Positions 45,725-54,957 of a stretch of DNA of 64,000 nt are shown here, one piece after another. Under the pieces are notes generated by a model. It searched no databases. It was not told the origin of the DNA and saw only the letters and a program-made list of their open reading frames with translations. Numbering within the stretch: the stretch's first letter is position 1; each line of letters starts with the position of its first letter. The stretch comes from Polyangium fumosum (GTDB lineage: Bacteria; Myxococcota_A; Polyangia; Polyangiales; Polyangiaceae). The stretch lies in the NCBI RefSeq assembly GCF_005144585.1, contig NZ_SSMQ01000001.1, positions 62,001 through 126,000 of the forward strand, in the 5' to 3' direction. The translations under genes and the position numbers were made by a program.

Positions 45725-48109
45725 TCAGCGGGCGGAGGGGCGTGTGAGGTGTACGGCCTCGCCGTCGGTCTCCCAGACGATGTCGCCGCCCCGGTCGGTC
45801 CGGGCGATGGTGATGGCGCGGGCGCGCAGCGAGGCGAGGACGCCGGGGTCGGGGTGGCCGTAGCGGTTGCGCACGCCGGAGCAGACGAGGGCCACGCTCG
45901 GGCGTACGGCGTCGAGGAAGGGTGCCGTCGTGGAGGTGCGGCTGCCGTGGTGGCCGAGCTTGAGGAGATCGGCGCGGAGGGCGGCGGGGTTTTTCTCGAT
46001 GAGCGAGCGCTCGGCCGCGGCCTCGGCGTCGCCGACGAGCAGCGCGGACCTTCGGCCGTAGGTGATGCGCAGGACGAAGGAGTTGTCGTTCGCGCTCTCG
46101 TCGGGGACGAACCCGGGGCAGGGGGCGAGGACTTCGATCGTCGCGCCGCCGATCACGTGTTTGCCGCAGAGCGTGTCGGGCCTGCGAATCGGGATCTTTC
46201 GGTGACGCAGGTTCGCGAGCATCGAAGCGTACGTCGGTCCGGCGCCGTGGTCTTCGCCTTGACCCGTGTCCCACAGCTCGCCGACCTCGATCGCGGGGAG
46301 CGTGGAGACGAGCCCGCCGAAGTGATCCGGGTGCGGGTGCGAGAGGACGACCACGTCGACGCGTTCCTTGCGAAGCGCGCGCAGCACGGGGAGCACGACA
46401 CGTGTTCCCGTGTCGACAGGGCTCCCCATGAAGCCGCCGCCGTCGATGAGCATGGTTTTTCCGTCGGGCAGATCGACGAGGATCGAATCCCCCTGGCCCA
46501 CGTCGAGCGTGCGGACGCGGAGCCGGCCTTGGGCGTTCCCCGCATGCGCGGCGCCCTGCTCCAGCACGAGGAGCGCGGCAAACCCGAGCGCAAGCGCGGC
46601 GCCGCGGCGAAGCGCGTCCTTCGCGAGGGCCGCGGCGAGCGCCGTGAGGGCCACGGCCGCGAGCTGCGAGGGCGTGGGCGGTGGGAAGGTGACGATCCCG
46701 CCGAGATCACTCGTCACGCGGGCGACCGCGCGCACCGCGATCAGCGCGCCCGAGCCGAGGAGCGCCGCGCCCCGCTCGACCGGAGGCGCCCATGCGAGTG
46801 TGGCGTGCAGGAGGCACACGGGCAGCGCCGCGAGCTCGCCGATCGGCGCGGCGACGAGGTTCGCGAGGATGCCGAGCAGCGATAAGGAAGGCGTCATCAT
46901 CGCGAGGAACGGCGTGCAGCCGACCATCGCGGCGAGCGTCGTGGCGATCGGGCGCAGCACAGCGCGCACGAGCGCGGGGCCACGCACGAGGTGGTGCGCG
47001 ATGGGTCGATCGAGCCCGAGCAGCCCCGCCGTCGCCGCCGCGGACAGGACGAACGACGGGTCGCTGCCGACGAGCGGATCGAGGATCGCCGCGAGCAGGA
47101 GCGAGCCGCCGAAGGCACGCACGCCGCTCGGGCGACGGCCGAGCGCGCGCACGAGCATCACCACGGAGAGCATGCCGGCGGCGCGCAACGCCGAGCCGCT
47201 GCCGCCTGCGAAGTCCGCATAAAGCCATGACGTGGGGATCGCGAGCGCCGCGGAGATGCGCCCGACGTCGAGGCGCGCCGAGAGCGGCGTGACGCGCAGG
47301 AGCAGGGCCCGCGCGGCGGCCGCGAGGCCCGCGACGGCGAGGACGAGGTGCGTGCCGGAGACCGCGAGCAGATGGGACAAACCGCTCCGGCGGAAGGCCT
47401 CGTTGTCGGCCTCGTGGAGATCCGTCTCGCCGAGGACGAGGGCGCGCGCGAGCGGCTCGGCCTCGGGGTGAAACGTCGCCTCGATGCGGCGGCGCACGTG
47501 GGCGCGGGCGCGATCGATCCATGCGGGGATGCCCTGGCCGCGCGAGATACGTTCGAGATCGACGATACCTCCCGACGCAGCGACGCCGCTCCGCGCGATG
47601 GAGGGGCGCGGGTCGGGCAGGCTCTCGTTCAGGAAGAGATGGACCGGGGCGAGGTCCGCCACGAGACGCACGTGATCGCCCCGCGCGAGATCCTCGGGCG
47701 CGCCGTGGAGCCTCGCGCGGAGCGGCCCTTCGAGCGGGCCACGTTCGCAGCCGCCCTGGACGAGCTCGACCTCGATGCGGGCCTCGCCGCGTTCTTCGCC
47801 TGGAGCCGCGGGTTCGCCGCGCTGCACCACCGGTGAGCGCAGCACGATCGCTTCCCCTTCGCAGCGGCCTGGAGGGCCGAGCGCCTCCGTCACGCGCGCA
47901 TGCAGGGCCGCGGCCTCGTCGATCGCCGCGCGGGCCCGCAGCGCGCCGAGGGCGAGCACGAGCGCGAGGCCCACGAGCGCCCACCGTTCGAGGTGGCGGC
48001 GCAACAGGAAGAGCGAGATCACGGCCGCGAGCGCGGCGGGAAGCGGCGCGCGCGCCAGGGCGGAACCCGCGGCGAGCGCGAGCGCGGTGAGCAGCAGCTT
48101 GTCGGTCAT
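45725..48109 (-). CDS. comEC: ComEC/Rec2-family DNA internalisation protein
   Basis: A 794-residue protein with three parts: a DUF4131-like N-terminus with membrane helices, a Competence domain (residues about 215-510; motif LSHLLAVSGTHL), and a C-terminal metallo-beta-lactamase-like domain with HxHxDH (first His591 in LSHPHPDHFGG), GQGDS and LKLGHHGS. ComEC forms the inner-membrane channel for single-stranded DNA in transformation. The start ATG 48107-48109 precedes MTDKLLLT; an in-frame extension gives no signal. The radical SAM operon starts 82 bases downstream. No other competence gene is in the window. Confidence 0.92.
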   Translation of the reverse strand: MTDKLLLTALALAAGSALARAPLPAALAAVISLFLLRRHLERWALVGLALVLALGALRARAAIDEAAALHARVTEALGPPGRCEGEAIVLRSPVVQRGEPAAPGEERGEARIEVELVQGGCERGPLEGPLRARLHGAPEDLARGDHVRLVADLAPVHLFLNESLPDPRPSIARSGVAASGGIVDLERISRGQGIPAWIDRARAHVRRRIEATFHPEAEPLARALVLGETDLHEADNEAFRRSGLSHLLAVSGTHLVLAVAGLAAAARALLLRVTPLSARLDVGRISAALAIPTSWLYADFAGGSGSALRAAGMLSVVMLVRALGRRPSGVRAFGGSLLLAAILDPLVGSDPSFVLSAAATAGLLGLDRPIAHHLVRGPALVRAVLRPIATTLAAMVGCTPFLAMMTPSLSLLGILANLVAAPIGELAALPVCLLHATLAWAPPVERGAALLGSGALIAVRAVARVTSDLGGIVTFPPPTPSQLAAVALTALAAALAKDALRRGAALALGFAALLVLEQGAAHAGNAQGRLRVRTLDVGQGDSILVDLPDGKTMLIDGGGFMGSPVDTGTRVVLPVLRALRKERVDVVVLSHPHPDHFGGLVSTLPAIEVGELWDTGQGEDHGAGPTYASMLANLRHRKIPIRRPDTLCGKHVIGGATIEVLAPCPGFVPDESANDNSFVLRITYGRRSALLVGDAEAAAERSLIEKNPAALRADLLKLGHHGSRTSTTAPFLDAVRPSVALVCSGVRNRYGHPDPGVLASLRARAITIARTDRGGDIVWETDGEAVHLTRPSAR

Positions 48110-48422
48110 GTACCGCGATGCAGCAATCGCCGGGCCGCCCACGAATCGGCCGGAATTCCGCGCGATCGCTCACCCAACACCCTGGCGCCGCCATGGCGGG
48201 CCCCGGCGGCCGCCACCTTGGCGAAGGTGCGTCGCACGCCCTCTCCCCCACGTCTTGCAATCGGATTGCAGGATTCCGCGCCGCGTAAAACTCTCGGATC
48301 ACGCGGGCGTCGCACAGAGAACGCGTGCGCGTCCGGAGGCGCCTTTCTACAATGGCGCCTCCTTGCGCGTGCTCTCCCGATGCATCGTGGCGCACGCGCG
48401 TGCCGTTCCCTGGAGGTCGCTG
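48110..48422. other. Divergent intergenic region between comEC and a protease gene
   Basis: The 313-base region carries no recognisable gene. The only structured elements are the 15-bp palindrome at 48256-48270 and a weaker GTGCG-T-CGCAC at about 48225-48235. Promoters for both flanking genes presumably lie here but no clear -35/-10 pair was seen. Confidence 0.5.
48256..48270. promoter_or_regulatory. Perfect palindrome TGCAATC-G-GATTGCA
   Basis: A 7-1-7 palindrome, AT-richer than its surroundings, 147 bases before comEC and 152 before the protease gene. It could be an operator for either. No second copy was noticed. Confidence 0.45.
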
Positions 48423-49643
48423 ATGGTGTCGTGTCCGCCCCGCGCTCGTTTTGCCTTGTTCCTTGGCGTTTTCGCGCTCGTCGCCGGCTGCGGTGACGTG
48501 TCGCAGCCGGCGCCCGAGGGTGCCGTTGCCGAGGCGGAGCTCGACATCAGCGGCGGCTATCCGGACGACAAAGACACCGCGGTCGTCGGGATTTACGCGA
48601 CGAACCTCGGCGGTATCTGCACCGGCTCGCTCCTCGCGCCGAACCTCGTGCTCACGGCGCGCCACTGTGTCTCGGAGATCAACAACAACCAGGGCACCGT
48701 CGAGTGCGGCGTGACCAAGTTCTCCCCGCCCGCCGCGCCGAGCAGCTACCTCGTCACCACCGGGCCCGAGCTCTCGCAAGACCCCTCGGTGTACCGGGCC
48801 ACCAAGGAAGTCGTGCTCCTGCCCGCCGGTGACGATTTCTGCGGCCAGGATCAGGCGATCCTGATCCTCGCGGAGAACATCCCCGAGGCAGAAGCGAAGC
48901 CTCTCGTGCCGCGCCTCGACGAGCCGCTCGTCACGGGCGAGAAGTACTCCGCGATCGGGTTCGGCGCGACGGACGGCGCGGGCAACGGCGCGGGCGCGCG
49001 TCGCCGCCGTGACGACCTCACCATCACCTGCGTCACCGAGGAGTGCCCGCAGGGTGCGGTCAAGACGACCGAGTGGATGGGCAACGCCGGCGTCTGCCAG
49101 GGCGACTCCGGCGGACCTGCGATCGACCTGAAGAACCGCGTCATCGGCGTGACCTCGCGCGGCGGCTTCAACTGCTCGACCCCGATCTACGGCTACGTGA
49201 AGGCCTGGGATCAGTGGATCAAGGACACGGCGATCAAGGCCGCGGAGATGGGCGGTTATCCCGTGCCCGCGTGGGCGAACGGCGCGCCGACGAACCCCGA
49301 CTACACGTACACGCCCGGCGACGCCTGCAATGAGCCCTCGGACTGCGCCTCGGGCCGCTGCGTGAACGACGGCAAGGAGCAGTACTGCACGCGCCTCTGC
49401 AACGAGAAGGCGCCCTGTCCCGAAGGCTGGTACTGCGACGCCGACAGCAACGGCCAGGGCGTCTGCTTCAAGGACGAAGGGTCGTCGGGCGCCGGCTGGG
49501 GCGGGGAAGAGACGCCCGGCCCCGAGCTCTCGAACGAAAGCTCCTGCAGCGTGAACGCCGATCCGACGAAGCCCGTGCCCTGGCGCGGCGGCGTCTTCGC
49601 GCTCGCGCTCGTCGCGCTTGGTCTGCGGCGCCGCACGCGGTGA
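48423..49643 (+). CDS. Trypsin-like serine protease with MYXO-CTERM-like tail
   Basis: A 406-residue secreted protease. The signal LFLGVFALVAGC ends in a lipobox-like Cys near residue 24. The triad is intact: His in LTARHC, Asp in GQDQAILILAE and Ser in CQGDSGGP. After it comes a disulfide-rich module (CNEPSDCASGRCVND, CPEGWYCDADSNGQGVC), then a C-terminal sorting region: a Cys (ESSCSV), Pro-Trp, a hydrophobic helix (FALALVALGL) and a basic end RRRTR. This matches the MYXO-CTERM type, which is anchored at the cell surface after processing. ATG 48423 begins the signal. It may digest prey proteins or mature other secreted proteins. The stop overlaps the btuF-like start. Confidence 0.9.
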   Translation: MVSCPPRARFALFLGVFALVAGCGDVSQPAPEGAVAEAELDISGGYPDDKDTAVVGIYATNLGGICTGSLLAPNLVLTARHCVSEINNNQGTVECGVTKFSPPAAPSSYLVTTGPELSQDPSVYRATKEVVLLPAGDDFCGQDQAILILAENIPEAEAKPLVPRLDEPLVTGEKYSAIGFGATDGAGNGAGARRRRDDLTITCVTEECPQGAVKTTEWMGNAGVCQGDSGGPAIDLKNRVIGVTSRGGFNCSTPIYGYVKAWDQWIKDTAIKAAEMGGYPVPAWANGAPTNPDYTYTPGDACNEPSDCASGRCVNDGKEQYCTRLCNEKAPCPEGWYCDADSNGQGVCFKDEGSSGAGWGGEETPGPELSNESSCSVNADPTKPVPWRGGVFALALVALGLRRRTR

Positions 49644-50497
49644 AGCGCCGCTCGTTCACCCTCGCGCTCGTCGCGCTCGCCTCCTCCGCGTGCTCGCGGG
49701 GCTCCGGTCCGAACAAACCCCTGCGCGTCGTCTCGCTCTCGCCGAGCACGACGGAGACGATGTTCGCGATCGGCGCCGGAGGCCTGCTCGTCGGGCGCTC
49801 GCGGTACTGCGACGACCCGAAGGAGGCCGAGGCGCTGCCCGTCGTCGGCGGCTACGCCGATCCGAACGTCGAGGCGATCGTCGCGCTCGCGCCCACGCTC
49901 GTCGTGGGCGCGCGTGGCCCGGCCGGGCCCGTACTCGAAGAGGGGCTGCGCGCCCACGGCATCGACACGTATTTTCCCGAGACCGAGTCCCTCGACGGCA
50001 TCACGAGCATGATCGTCGAGCTCGGTCGCCGCGTGGGCCACGAGGCCGAGGCGAAACAGGTCGCGCAGGGCATCGAGGAGAAACGGAACACGCTCGCCGC
50101 GCTCGTCGCGGGCAAACCCAAAAAACGCGTGCTCTTCGTGTTCGACGTCTCGCCGATCGTCGTCGCCGGTCCGGGCAGCTTCCCCGATGAGCTCGTGCGC
50201 CTCGCGGGCGGCGAGAACGTCATCACCCGCGGCGGCGCGTACCCGACGATCGGCCTCGAGCACCTGCTCGCGCTCGATCCCGACGTCCTGCTCGACGGCG
50301 CCTCCGACATGCGCGCCACGAAGACGCTGCGCGAGCGCGTGGAGAACACGCCCGGCTGGCGTGAGCTCCGCGCCGTCCAGAAAGGCCAGATCCGCGTCGT
50401 CGGCTCAGACGTCTTGCGCCCCGGCCCCCGCATCGGTGATGGACTCTTCGCCGTCGCCCGCGCCATCCACGGCGACGACTTCGCGAAAGCCCCATGA
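49640..50497 (+). CDS. BtuF-like helical-backbone metal/vitamin receptor lipoprotein
   Basis: A 285-residue periplasmic binding protein of the BtuF/TroA-like type. The signal peptide ends in LALASSAC (lipobox). The core has RVVSLSPSTTETMFAIGAG, LVVGARGPAGPVLE and GLEHLLALDPDVLLDGAS, typical of the cobalamin/iron-siderophore class. No permease or ATPase gene follows, so partners must be elsewhere. The GTG start overlaps the protease stop (GTGA), an unusual pairing of unrelated functions. Its stop overlaps tlyA. Confidence 0.85.
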   Translation: MKRRSFTLALVALASSACSRGSGPNKPLRVVSLSPSTTETMFAIGAGGLLVGRSRYCDDPKEAEALPVVGGYADPNVEAIVALAPTLVVGARGPAGPVLEEGLRAHGIDTYFPETESLDGITSMIVELGRRVGHEAEAKQVAQGIEEKRNTLAALVAGKPKKRVLFVFDVSPIVVAGPGSFPDELVRLAGGENVITRGGAYPTIGLEHLLALDPDVLLDGASDMRATKTLRERVENTPGWRELRAVQKGQIRVVGSDVLRPGPRIGDGLFAVARAIHGDDFAKAP

Positions 50498-51255
50498 CCC
50501 GCTCGCCCGCCCGCGTTCGCGCTGATGCCCTCCTCGTCACCCTCGGCCTCGCCGAGACCCGCGCCCAAGCGCAGGCCCTCATCATGGCCGGCAAGGTGAC
50601 GTGCAGCGATGCGCGCGTGGACAAACCCGGCGCGCTCGTCGCGCCCGACGCGCCTCTCCGTGTCGCCGCGCCGCCGCGCTTCGTCTCCCGCGGCGGCGAC
50701 AAGCTCGACCACGCGCTCACGGCCTTCGCCGAGAAGGGCCTCGACGTCGCCGGCCGTCGTTGCCTCGACGTCGGCGCCTCCACGGGCGGCTTCACGGATT
50801 GCCTGCTCCAGCGCGGCGCCGCGCTCGTCGTGGCCGTCGACGTCGGCTACGGCCAGCTCGCCGAGAAGCTCCGCGCAGACCCGCGCGTCGACGTCCGCGA
50901 GCGGGTGAACGCGCGCGACCTTGGGCGCAGCGATCTCCCCGCGGGCGTCGACCTCGTCGTCGTCGACGCCTCGTTCATCGGCATCGGCAAGCTCATCGGC
51001 GCGATCGCGGCCTTGCTCGATCCGGGCGCGGACCTCGTCGCGCTCGTCAAGCCGCAGTTCGAGGCGGGAAAGGAGGCTGCCTCGCGGGGACGGGGCGTCA
51101 TCCGGGATGAGGAGACGCGGCAGGCCGCGATCGCCGCGGCGCGTCGGGCCGTCGAGGAAGGCGGGTTCGAGGTCGTGGCCGAGGTCGACAGCGCGGTTCA
51201 CGGCCCCAAAGGCAACGTGGAGCGGTTCGTCTGGGCGCGCCGCCGCGCCGGCTGA
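50494..51255 (+). CDS. tlyA: TlyA-family rRNA methyltransferase
   Basis: A 253-residue protein with an N-terminal S4 RNA-binding domain (RADALLVTLGLAETRAQAQA, then MAGKVTCSDARVDKPG) and an FtsJ-like methyltransferase domain: the SAM loop DVGASTGGFTDCLL, then VDVGYGQLAEKL, VVVDASFIGIG and VKPQFEAGKEA. In other bacteria TlyA 2'-O-methylates 16S and 23S rRNA. ATG 50494 overlaps the previous gene as ATGA. Confidence 0.93.
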   Translation: MTRSPARVRADALLVTLGLAETRAQAQALIMAGKVTCSDARVDKPGALVAPDAPLRVAAPPRFVSRGGDKLDHALTAFAEKGLDVAGRRCLDVGASTGGFTDCLLQRGAALVVAVDVGYGQLAEKLRADPRVDVRERVNARDLGRSDLPAGVDLVVVDASFIGIGKLIGAIAALLDPGADLVALVKPQFEAGKEAASRGRGVIRDEETRQAAIAAARRAVEEGGFEVVAEVDSAVHGPKGNVERFVWARRRAG

Positions 51256-51364
51256 TCCCGAGGCCGCGCGCGCTCGGGGCTGACGACATGCGGCGATGAT
51301 GGTACTCATCGGCCGGCACGGGGCATCGCGTGGTTTCGCGGCCCTGACCGGCGAGGAGAGGTCG

Positions 51365-52573
51365 ATGCTCGGACGACGGCGTTGGGTGAAGGCGATCGTG
51401 GCCCTCGGCGTGAGCGCGCTGGGGCTTTTCGCGTGCACCCCGAAAGACGCGCCTCAGAAGGAGGGCGCGGGCAAGGATCCGAGCGCCCCCGCGGCGGCCG
51501 AGCCCTGGAAGGTCGGCGCGTACCTGAGCCTGTCGGGCGCCGAGACGCAGTTCGGCATCGAGACCAAGGAAGGCATCGAGCTCGCGGTCGACGAGGTCAA
51601 CAAGAAGGGCGGCGTGAAGGGCCGGCCCGTGAAGGTCTTCTACGAAGACAACAAGTCGAACCCGCAGGAGACGAACAACAAGGTCCTGCAGCTCGTCACG
51701 CGGGACAAGGTCGTGGCGTTGCTCGGCGAGGTCGCCTCCTCGCGCTCCACGATCGGGGGCATCGTCGCGAACAAGCACAAGATCCCGATGATCACGTCCT
51801 CGGCGACGGCGCCGGAGGTCACGCAGATCGGGCCCTTCGTCTTCCGCGTCTGCTTCACGGACGACACACAGGGCCAGATGGGCGCCGAGTTCGTGGTGAA
51901 GACGATGGGCAAGAAGCGCATCGGGATCCTCTACGCCTCCGACGACGTCTACTCGTCGGGCCTCGCCACGCAGTTCCGCGACGCGGCGAAGAAGCTCGGC
52001 GGCGAGATCGTCGTGGAGAAGAGCTTCATCAAGACCGAGACGAACTTCACCACGTACATCAACGAGATCCGCGACGCGAAGCCCGAGCTCGTCTACGCGC
52101 CGATCTACTACAACGCGATGGTCCCGATCGCGCGGCAGGCCAAGGCCGCGGGCATGCCGGGCAGCATGTTCGTCGGCGGCGACGGCTGGGACGCCGAGAC
52201 GCTCCTCCAGGACGCGGGCGAGGAGATGGAGGGCGCGTACTTCACGAACCACTACGCGCCCGACGTCCCCTGGCCGAACGCACAGGCCTTCTTGAAGGCC
52301 TACAAGGAGCGCTTCAAGCGGGATCCGTCGAGCCTCTCGTCGCTCGGCTACGACTCGGCGCAGCTCCTCTTCGACGCCATGGGCCGCGCCAAGGGCGACA
52401 CGCCCGAGTCCATCCGCGACGCGATCGCCGAGACGAAGAACTTCGCCGGCGCGACGGGCACGATCACGATCGACCCGAACCGCAACGCGGACAAATCCAT
52501 CGTGATCGTTCAGATCAAGAACAAGAAGTTCACCTACTTTGCGGCGGTGAACGACAAGGCTCAAAAGCCCTGA
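51365..52573 (+). CDS. LIV-type ABC transporter substrate-binding lipoprotein
   Basis: A 402-residue periplasmic binding protein of Leu/Ile/Val type (type 1 fold). The signal peptide ends with ALGLFAC (lipobox). The mature protein has KVGAYLSLSGAETQFGIETK, PVKVFYEDNKSNPQETNN and RIGILYASDDVYSSGLA, the usual order. The substrate may be amino acids or other small polar compounds. ATG 51365 has GAGGAGAGG just upstream. A permease gene follows 21 bases on; the other transporter genes are missing here. Confidence 0.92.
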   Translation: MLGRRRWVKAIVALGVSALGLFACTPKDAPQKEGAGKDPSAPAAAEPWKVGAYLSLSGAETQFGIETKEGIELAVDEVNKKGGVKGRPVKVFYEDNKSNPQETNNKVLQLVTRDKVVALLGEVASSRSTIGGIVANKHKIPMITSSATAPEVTQIGPFVFRVCFTDDTQGQMGAEFVVKTMGKKRIGILYASDDVYSSGLATQFRDAAKKLGGEIVVEKSFIKTETNFTTYINEIRDAKPELVYAPIYYNAMVPIARQAKAAGMPGSMFVGGDGWDAETLLQDAGEEMEGAYFTNHYAPDVPWPNAQAFLKAYKERFKRDPSSLSSLGYDSAQLLFDAMGRAKGDTPESIRDAIAETKNFAGATGTITIDPNRNADKSIVIVQIKNKKFTYFAAVNDKAQKP

Positions 52574-52594
52574 GGCGCGAGGTCGAGTGATTCC

Positions 52595-53482
52595 ATGGCC
52601 ATGAAGATCCTCAACGCCCTGATCACGGGGCTCGCCCAGGGGTCGATGATCGCGCTCGTCGCCCTCGGCTACACGATGGTCTACGGCATCCTGAAGCTCA
52701 TCAACTTCGCCCACAGCGAGGTGTTCATGATGGGCGCCTTCATCGGCTTCTTCGCCATCACGGCGCTCGGCGGCAAGGACGCGCCGGTCCTCGCCGGCGT
52801 CGGCGGGACGCTCGCCGCCATGGCCTTCGCGGGCCTGCTCGGCATGATCGTCGAGCGCATCGCCTACGCGCCGCTGCGCACGCGCGGCAAGGGCAAGGCG
52901 AACACCCGCGTCACCCCGCTCGTCACGGCGCTCGGCATGAGCGTGCTGCTCCAGAACCTCGCCCAGCTCCTCTTCACCGCGCAGTACCGCGGCTATCCGC
53001 AGCTCTTGCCGATCGAGGACACGCGCAAGGTCATCTTCATCGCGGCCTTCTCCGTGATGAGCGCGCTCTGGTTCGTCGTGCACAAGACCTGGATGGGCAA
53101 GGCGATGCGCGCGCTCAGCGTGAACATCGAGGCCGCGCGCCTCATGGGCATCCGCACGAGCCGCGTCATTTCGATCACGTTCATCACGGGCTCGGTCCTC
53201 GCCGCGCTCGGCGCCGTCCTCTACTGCCTCGATCAGTCGCAGGTCTACCCGACGATGGGCGTCGTCATCGGCAACCGCGCGTTCGTCGCGGCCGTCATCG
53301 GCGGCATCGGCAGCATCCCGGGCGCGATGCTCGGCGGCCTGCTCATCGGCATCATCGGCGAGATGACCAAGCTCACGGCGTACTCCGGCCTGCAGGATGT
53401 CCTGGTCTTCACCGCTCTCATCGCCGTTCTGCTCGTCAAGCCCACGGGCCTGCTCGGAAAGGCCTCGATCGAGAAGGTTTGA
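52595..53482 (+). CDS. livH: Branched-chain amino acid ABC transporter permease (LivH type)
   Basis: A 295-residue membrane protein with about eight hydrophobic segments. The LivH motif GLAQGSMIALVALGYTMVYG near the N-terminus and the conserved loop MRALSVNIEAARLMGI (the ATPase-contact EAA-like loop) are visible, with GAMLGGLLIGIIGE at the C-terminus. It pairs with the binding protein directly upstream. LivM, LivG and LivF genes do not follow; the next gene is an unrelated lipoprotein. Confidence 0.92.
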   Translation: MAMKILNALITGLAQGSMIALVALGYTMVYGILKLINFAHSEVFMMGAFIGFFAITALGGKDAPVLAGVGGTLAAMAFAGLLGMIVERIAYAPLRTRGKGKANTRVTPLVTALGMSVLLQNLAQLLFTAQYRGYPQLLPIEDTRKVIFIAAFSVMSALWFVVHKTWMGKAMRALSVNIEAARLMGIRTSRVISITFITGSVLAALGAVLYCLDQSQVYPTMGVVIGNRAFVAAVIGGIGSIPGAMLGGLLIGIIGEMTKLTAYSGLQDVLVFTALIAVLLVKPTGLLGKASIEKV

Positions 53483-53531
53483 TCGTGCCGGGCCCTGACC
53501 GACGGCCTGCTTGCGTACTATCCTTGGACCG

Positions 53532-54110
53532 ATGATGCGGCGCTTGATCCTCGCCTCCGCCCTCTTCCTCGGCGCATGCGCGCCGGGCGCTCCGGCCAAC
53601 TGGGCCCGCGGTGGCGCGATGCTCGACGTGCCCCGCGCTCGCTGGGTCGTCGGCGTCGCCGTCGTGGATGTCTTCCCCGACGGCCGCGTGATGCTCAACG
53701 ACAGCCAGGAGATGACCGTCGACCGCGGCGGGCGCGTCTACGACCCGAACAACGACCCCGTCGCGCTGCTGGAGCCCGGCGGCAAGCTCGTCGGCCCCGG
53801 CGACAAGCTCCTCGGCAACGTCGGCATCCTCCACGCCTCGCAGGGCGACGACACGAACGCCTGGCTCAGCGTCATGCCCACGGGGGAGGTCGTCCGCTAC
53901 GAGGACGACGGCGGACGCAGCTCGCTCGGCGTCTGGATCGGCTGCAACCAGACCTACCTGCAGCACCAGACGTGCACGCTCGTCAGCCATCTGCTCACGC
54001 CGCGCATCGTCGCCCAGACGCGCAACACGAACACGCTCATGCCGAACGGCCTGGGATATGGCCCCGGCGGCTACATGCCCGGCATGGGCTTCGGGTTGCC
54101 CTACCGCTGA
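53532..54110 (+). CDS. Lipoprotein of unknown function
   Basis: A 192-residue exported protein. The signal LILASALFLGACAPG gives a lipobox Cys at about residue 15. The body reads as beta strands (RWVVGVAVVDVFPDGRVML, KLVGPGDKLLGNVGILHASQ, GVWIGCNQTYLQHQTCTL) with a Gly-rich C-terminus. No family recognised. ATG 53532 is chosen; a second ATG follows immediately. It converges on sdhB across palindromic copy 3. Confidence 0.7.
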   Translation: MMRRLILASALFLGACAPGAPANWARGGAMLDVPRARWVVGVAVVDVFPDGRVMLNDSQEMTVDRGGRVYDPNNDPVALLEPGGKLVGPGDKLLGNVGILHASQGDDTNAWLSVMPTGEVVRYEDDGGRSSLGVWIGCNQTYLQHQTCTLVSHLLTPRIVAQTRNTNTLMPNGLGYGPGGYMPGMGFGLPYR

Positions 54111-54120
54111 CTGACTTGAG

Positions 54121-54146
54121 CCCCCTCTCCCGCGAAGGAGAGGGGG
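54121..54146. terminator. Perfect GC-rich palindromic element, copy 3
   Basis: Arms CCCCCTCTCC and GGAGAGGGGG pair over ten bases around the loop CGCGAA. Followed by GTGGGGGGTGAGGG. It lies between the convergent lipoprotein gene and sdhB, so a bidirectional terminator is likely. Same family as 8606-8650 and 42480-42503. Confidence 0.65.
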
Positions 54147-54169
54147 TGGGGGGTGAGGGCGTCGCTCCG

Positions 54170-54955
54170 CTACTTGAGCAACCAGCCGAACAGCAGCCGC
54201 TTCGTCGCATCCCGCGACACCTGCGCGATCGAATCGACGAGCGGGATCTCCTTCGGACAAACTTCCACGCAGTTCTGCGACTTCCCGCAGTCCTGCACGC
54301 CGCCCTCGCCCATGACCGTCTCCAGCCGCGCGTTCTTATGCAGCGCGCCCGACGGGTGCATGTTGAAGAGCCGCACGAGGTTCAGCGCGAACGGCCCGAC
54401 GAACTGCGTCGAATCGTTGTACTGCGGACACGCCTCGACGCAGCACCCGCACGTCATGCAGCGCGACAGCGGGTAGCGCTCCTGCTGCGCCTCGGGGCTC
54501 TCGCGTGGACCCGGGCCGAGCTCGTGCGTCCCGTCGATGTCGATCCACGCCTTGACCTTCTTCATGTCCTGGAACATGCGCTCGCGGTCGACGATGAGGT
54601 CCCGCACGAGCGGGAACTTCGTCATCGGCTCGACCTGGATCATCTCGCCGTTCGGCGCGATCTGGTCCACGAGCGCCGAGCACGCCTGACGCACGCGCCC
54701 GTTGATCACCATCGTGCAGGCGCCGCAAACCTCTTCGAGGCACGACGACTCCCACACGACCGGCGCGACGTCTTTCCCGTCGACCGTGCGCGGCTCCTTC
54801 TGCACCTGCTGCAGCGCGCTGATGATGTTCATCTGCGGCAGGTAGGGGACCTTGAACTCCTCCCACCGCCGCGTCTCCGGAAGATCGGGGCTGTCCTGGC
54901 GCTTGACGCGCAGATGCACGAGACGCCCGGTGCCCTTCGTCGTGTCGTTCGCCAT
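54170..54955 (-). CDS. sdhB: Succinate dehydrogenase/fumarate reductase iron-sulfur subunit
   Basis: A 261-residue protein. The N-terminal ferredoxin domain has the [2Fe-2S] ligands in SCLEEVCGACTMVING and the later RQAC. The C-terminal domain holds the [4Fe-4S]/[3Fe-4S] clusters (CMTCGCCVEACP and CGKSQNCVEVCP). It passes electrons from SdhA to the quinone site. The start ATG 54953-54955 is two bases after the sdhA stop, so the subunits are made together. Confidence 0.95.
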   Translation of the reverse strand: MANDTTKGTGRLVHLRVKRQDSPDLPETRRWEEFKVPYLPQMNIISALQQVQKEPRTVDGKDVAPVVWESSCLEEVCGACTMVINGRVRQACSALVDQIAPNGEMIQVEPMTKFPLVRDLIVDRERMFQDMKKVKAWIDIDGTHELGPGPRESPEAQQERYPLSRCMTCGCCVEACPQYNDSTQFVGPFALNLVRLFNMHPSGALHKNARLETVMGEGGVQDCGKSQNCVEVCPKEIPLVDSIAQVSRDATKRLLFGWLLK

Positions 54956-54957
54956 GG

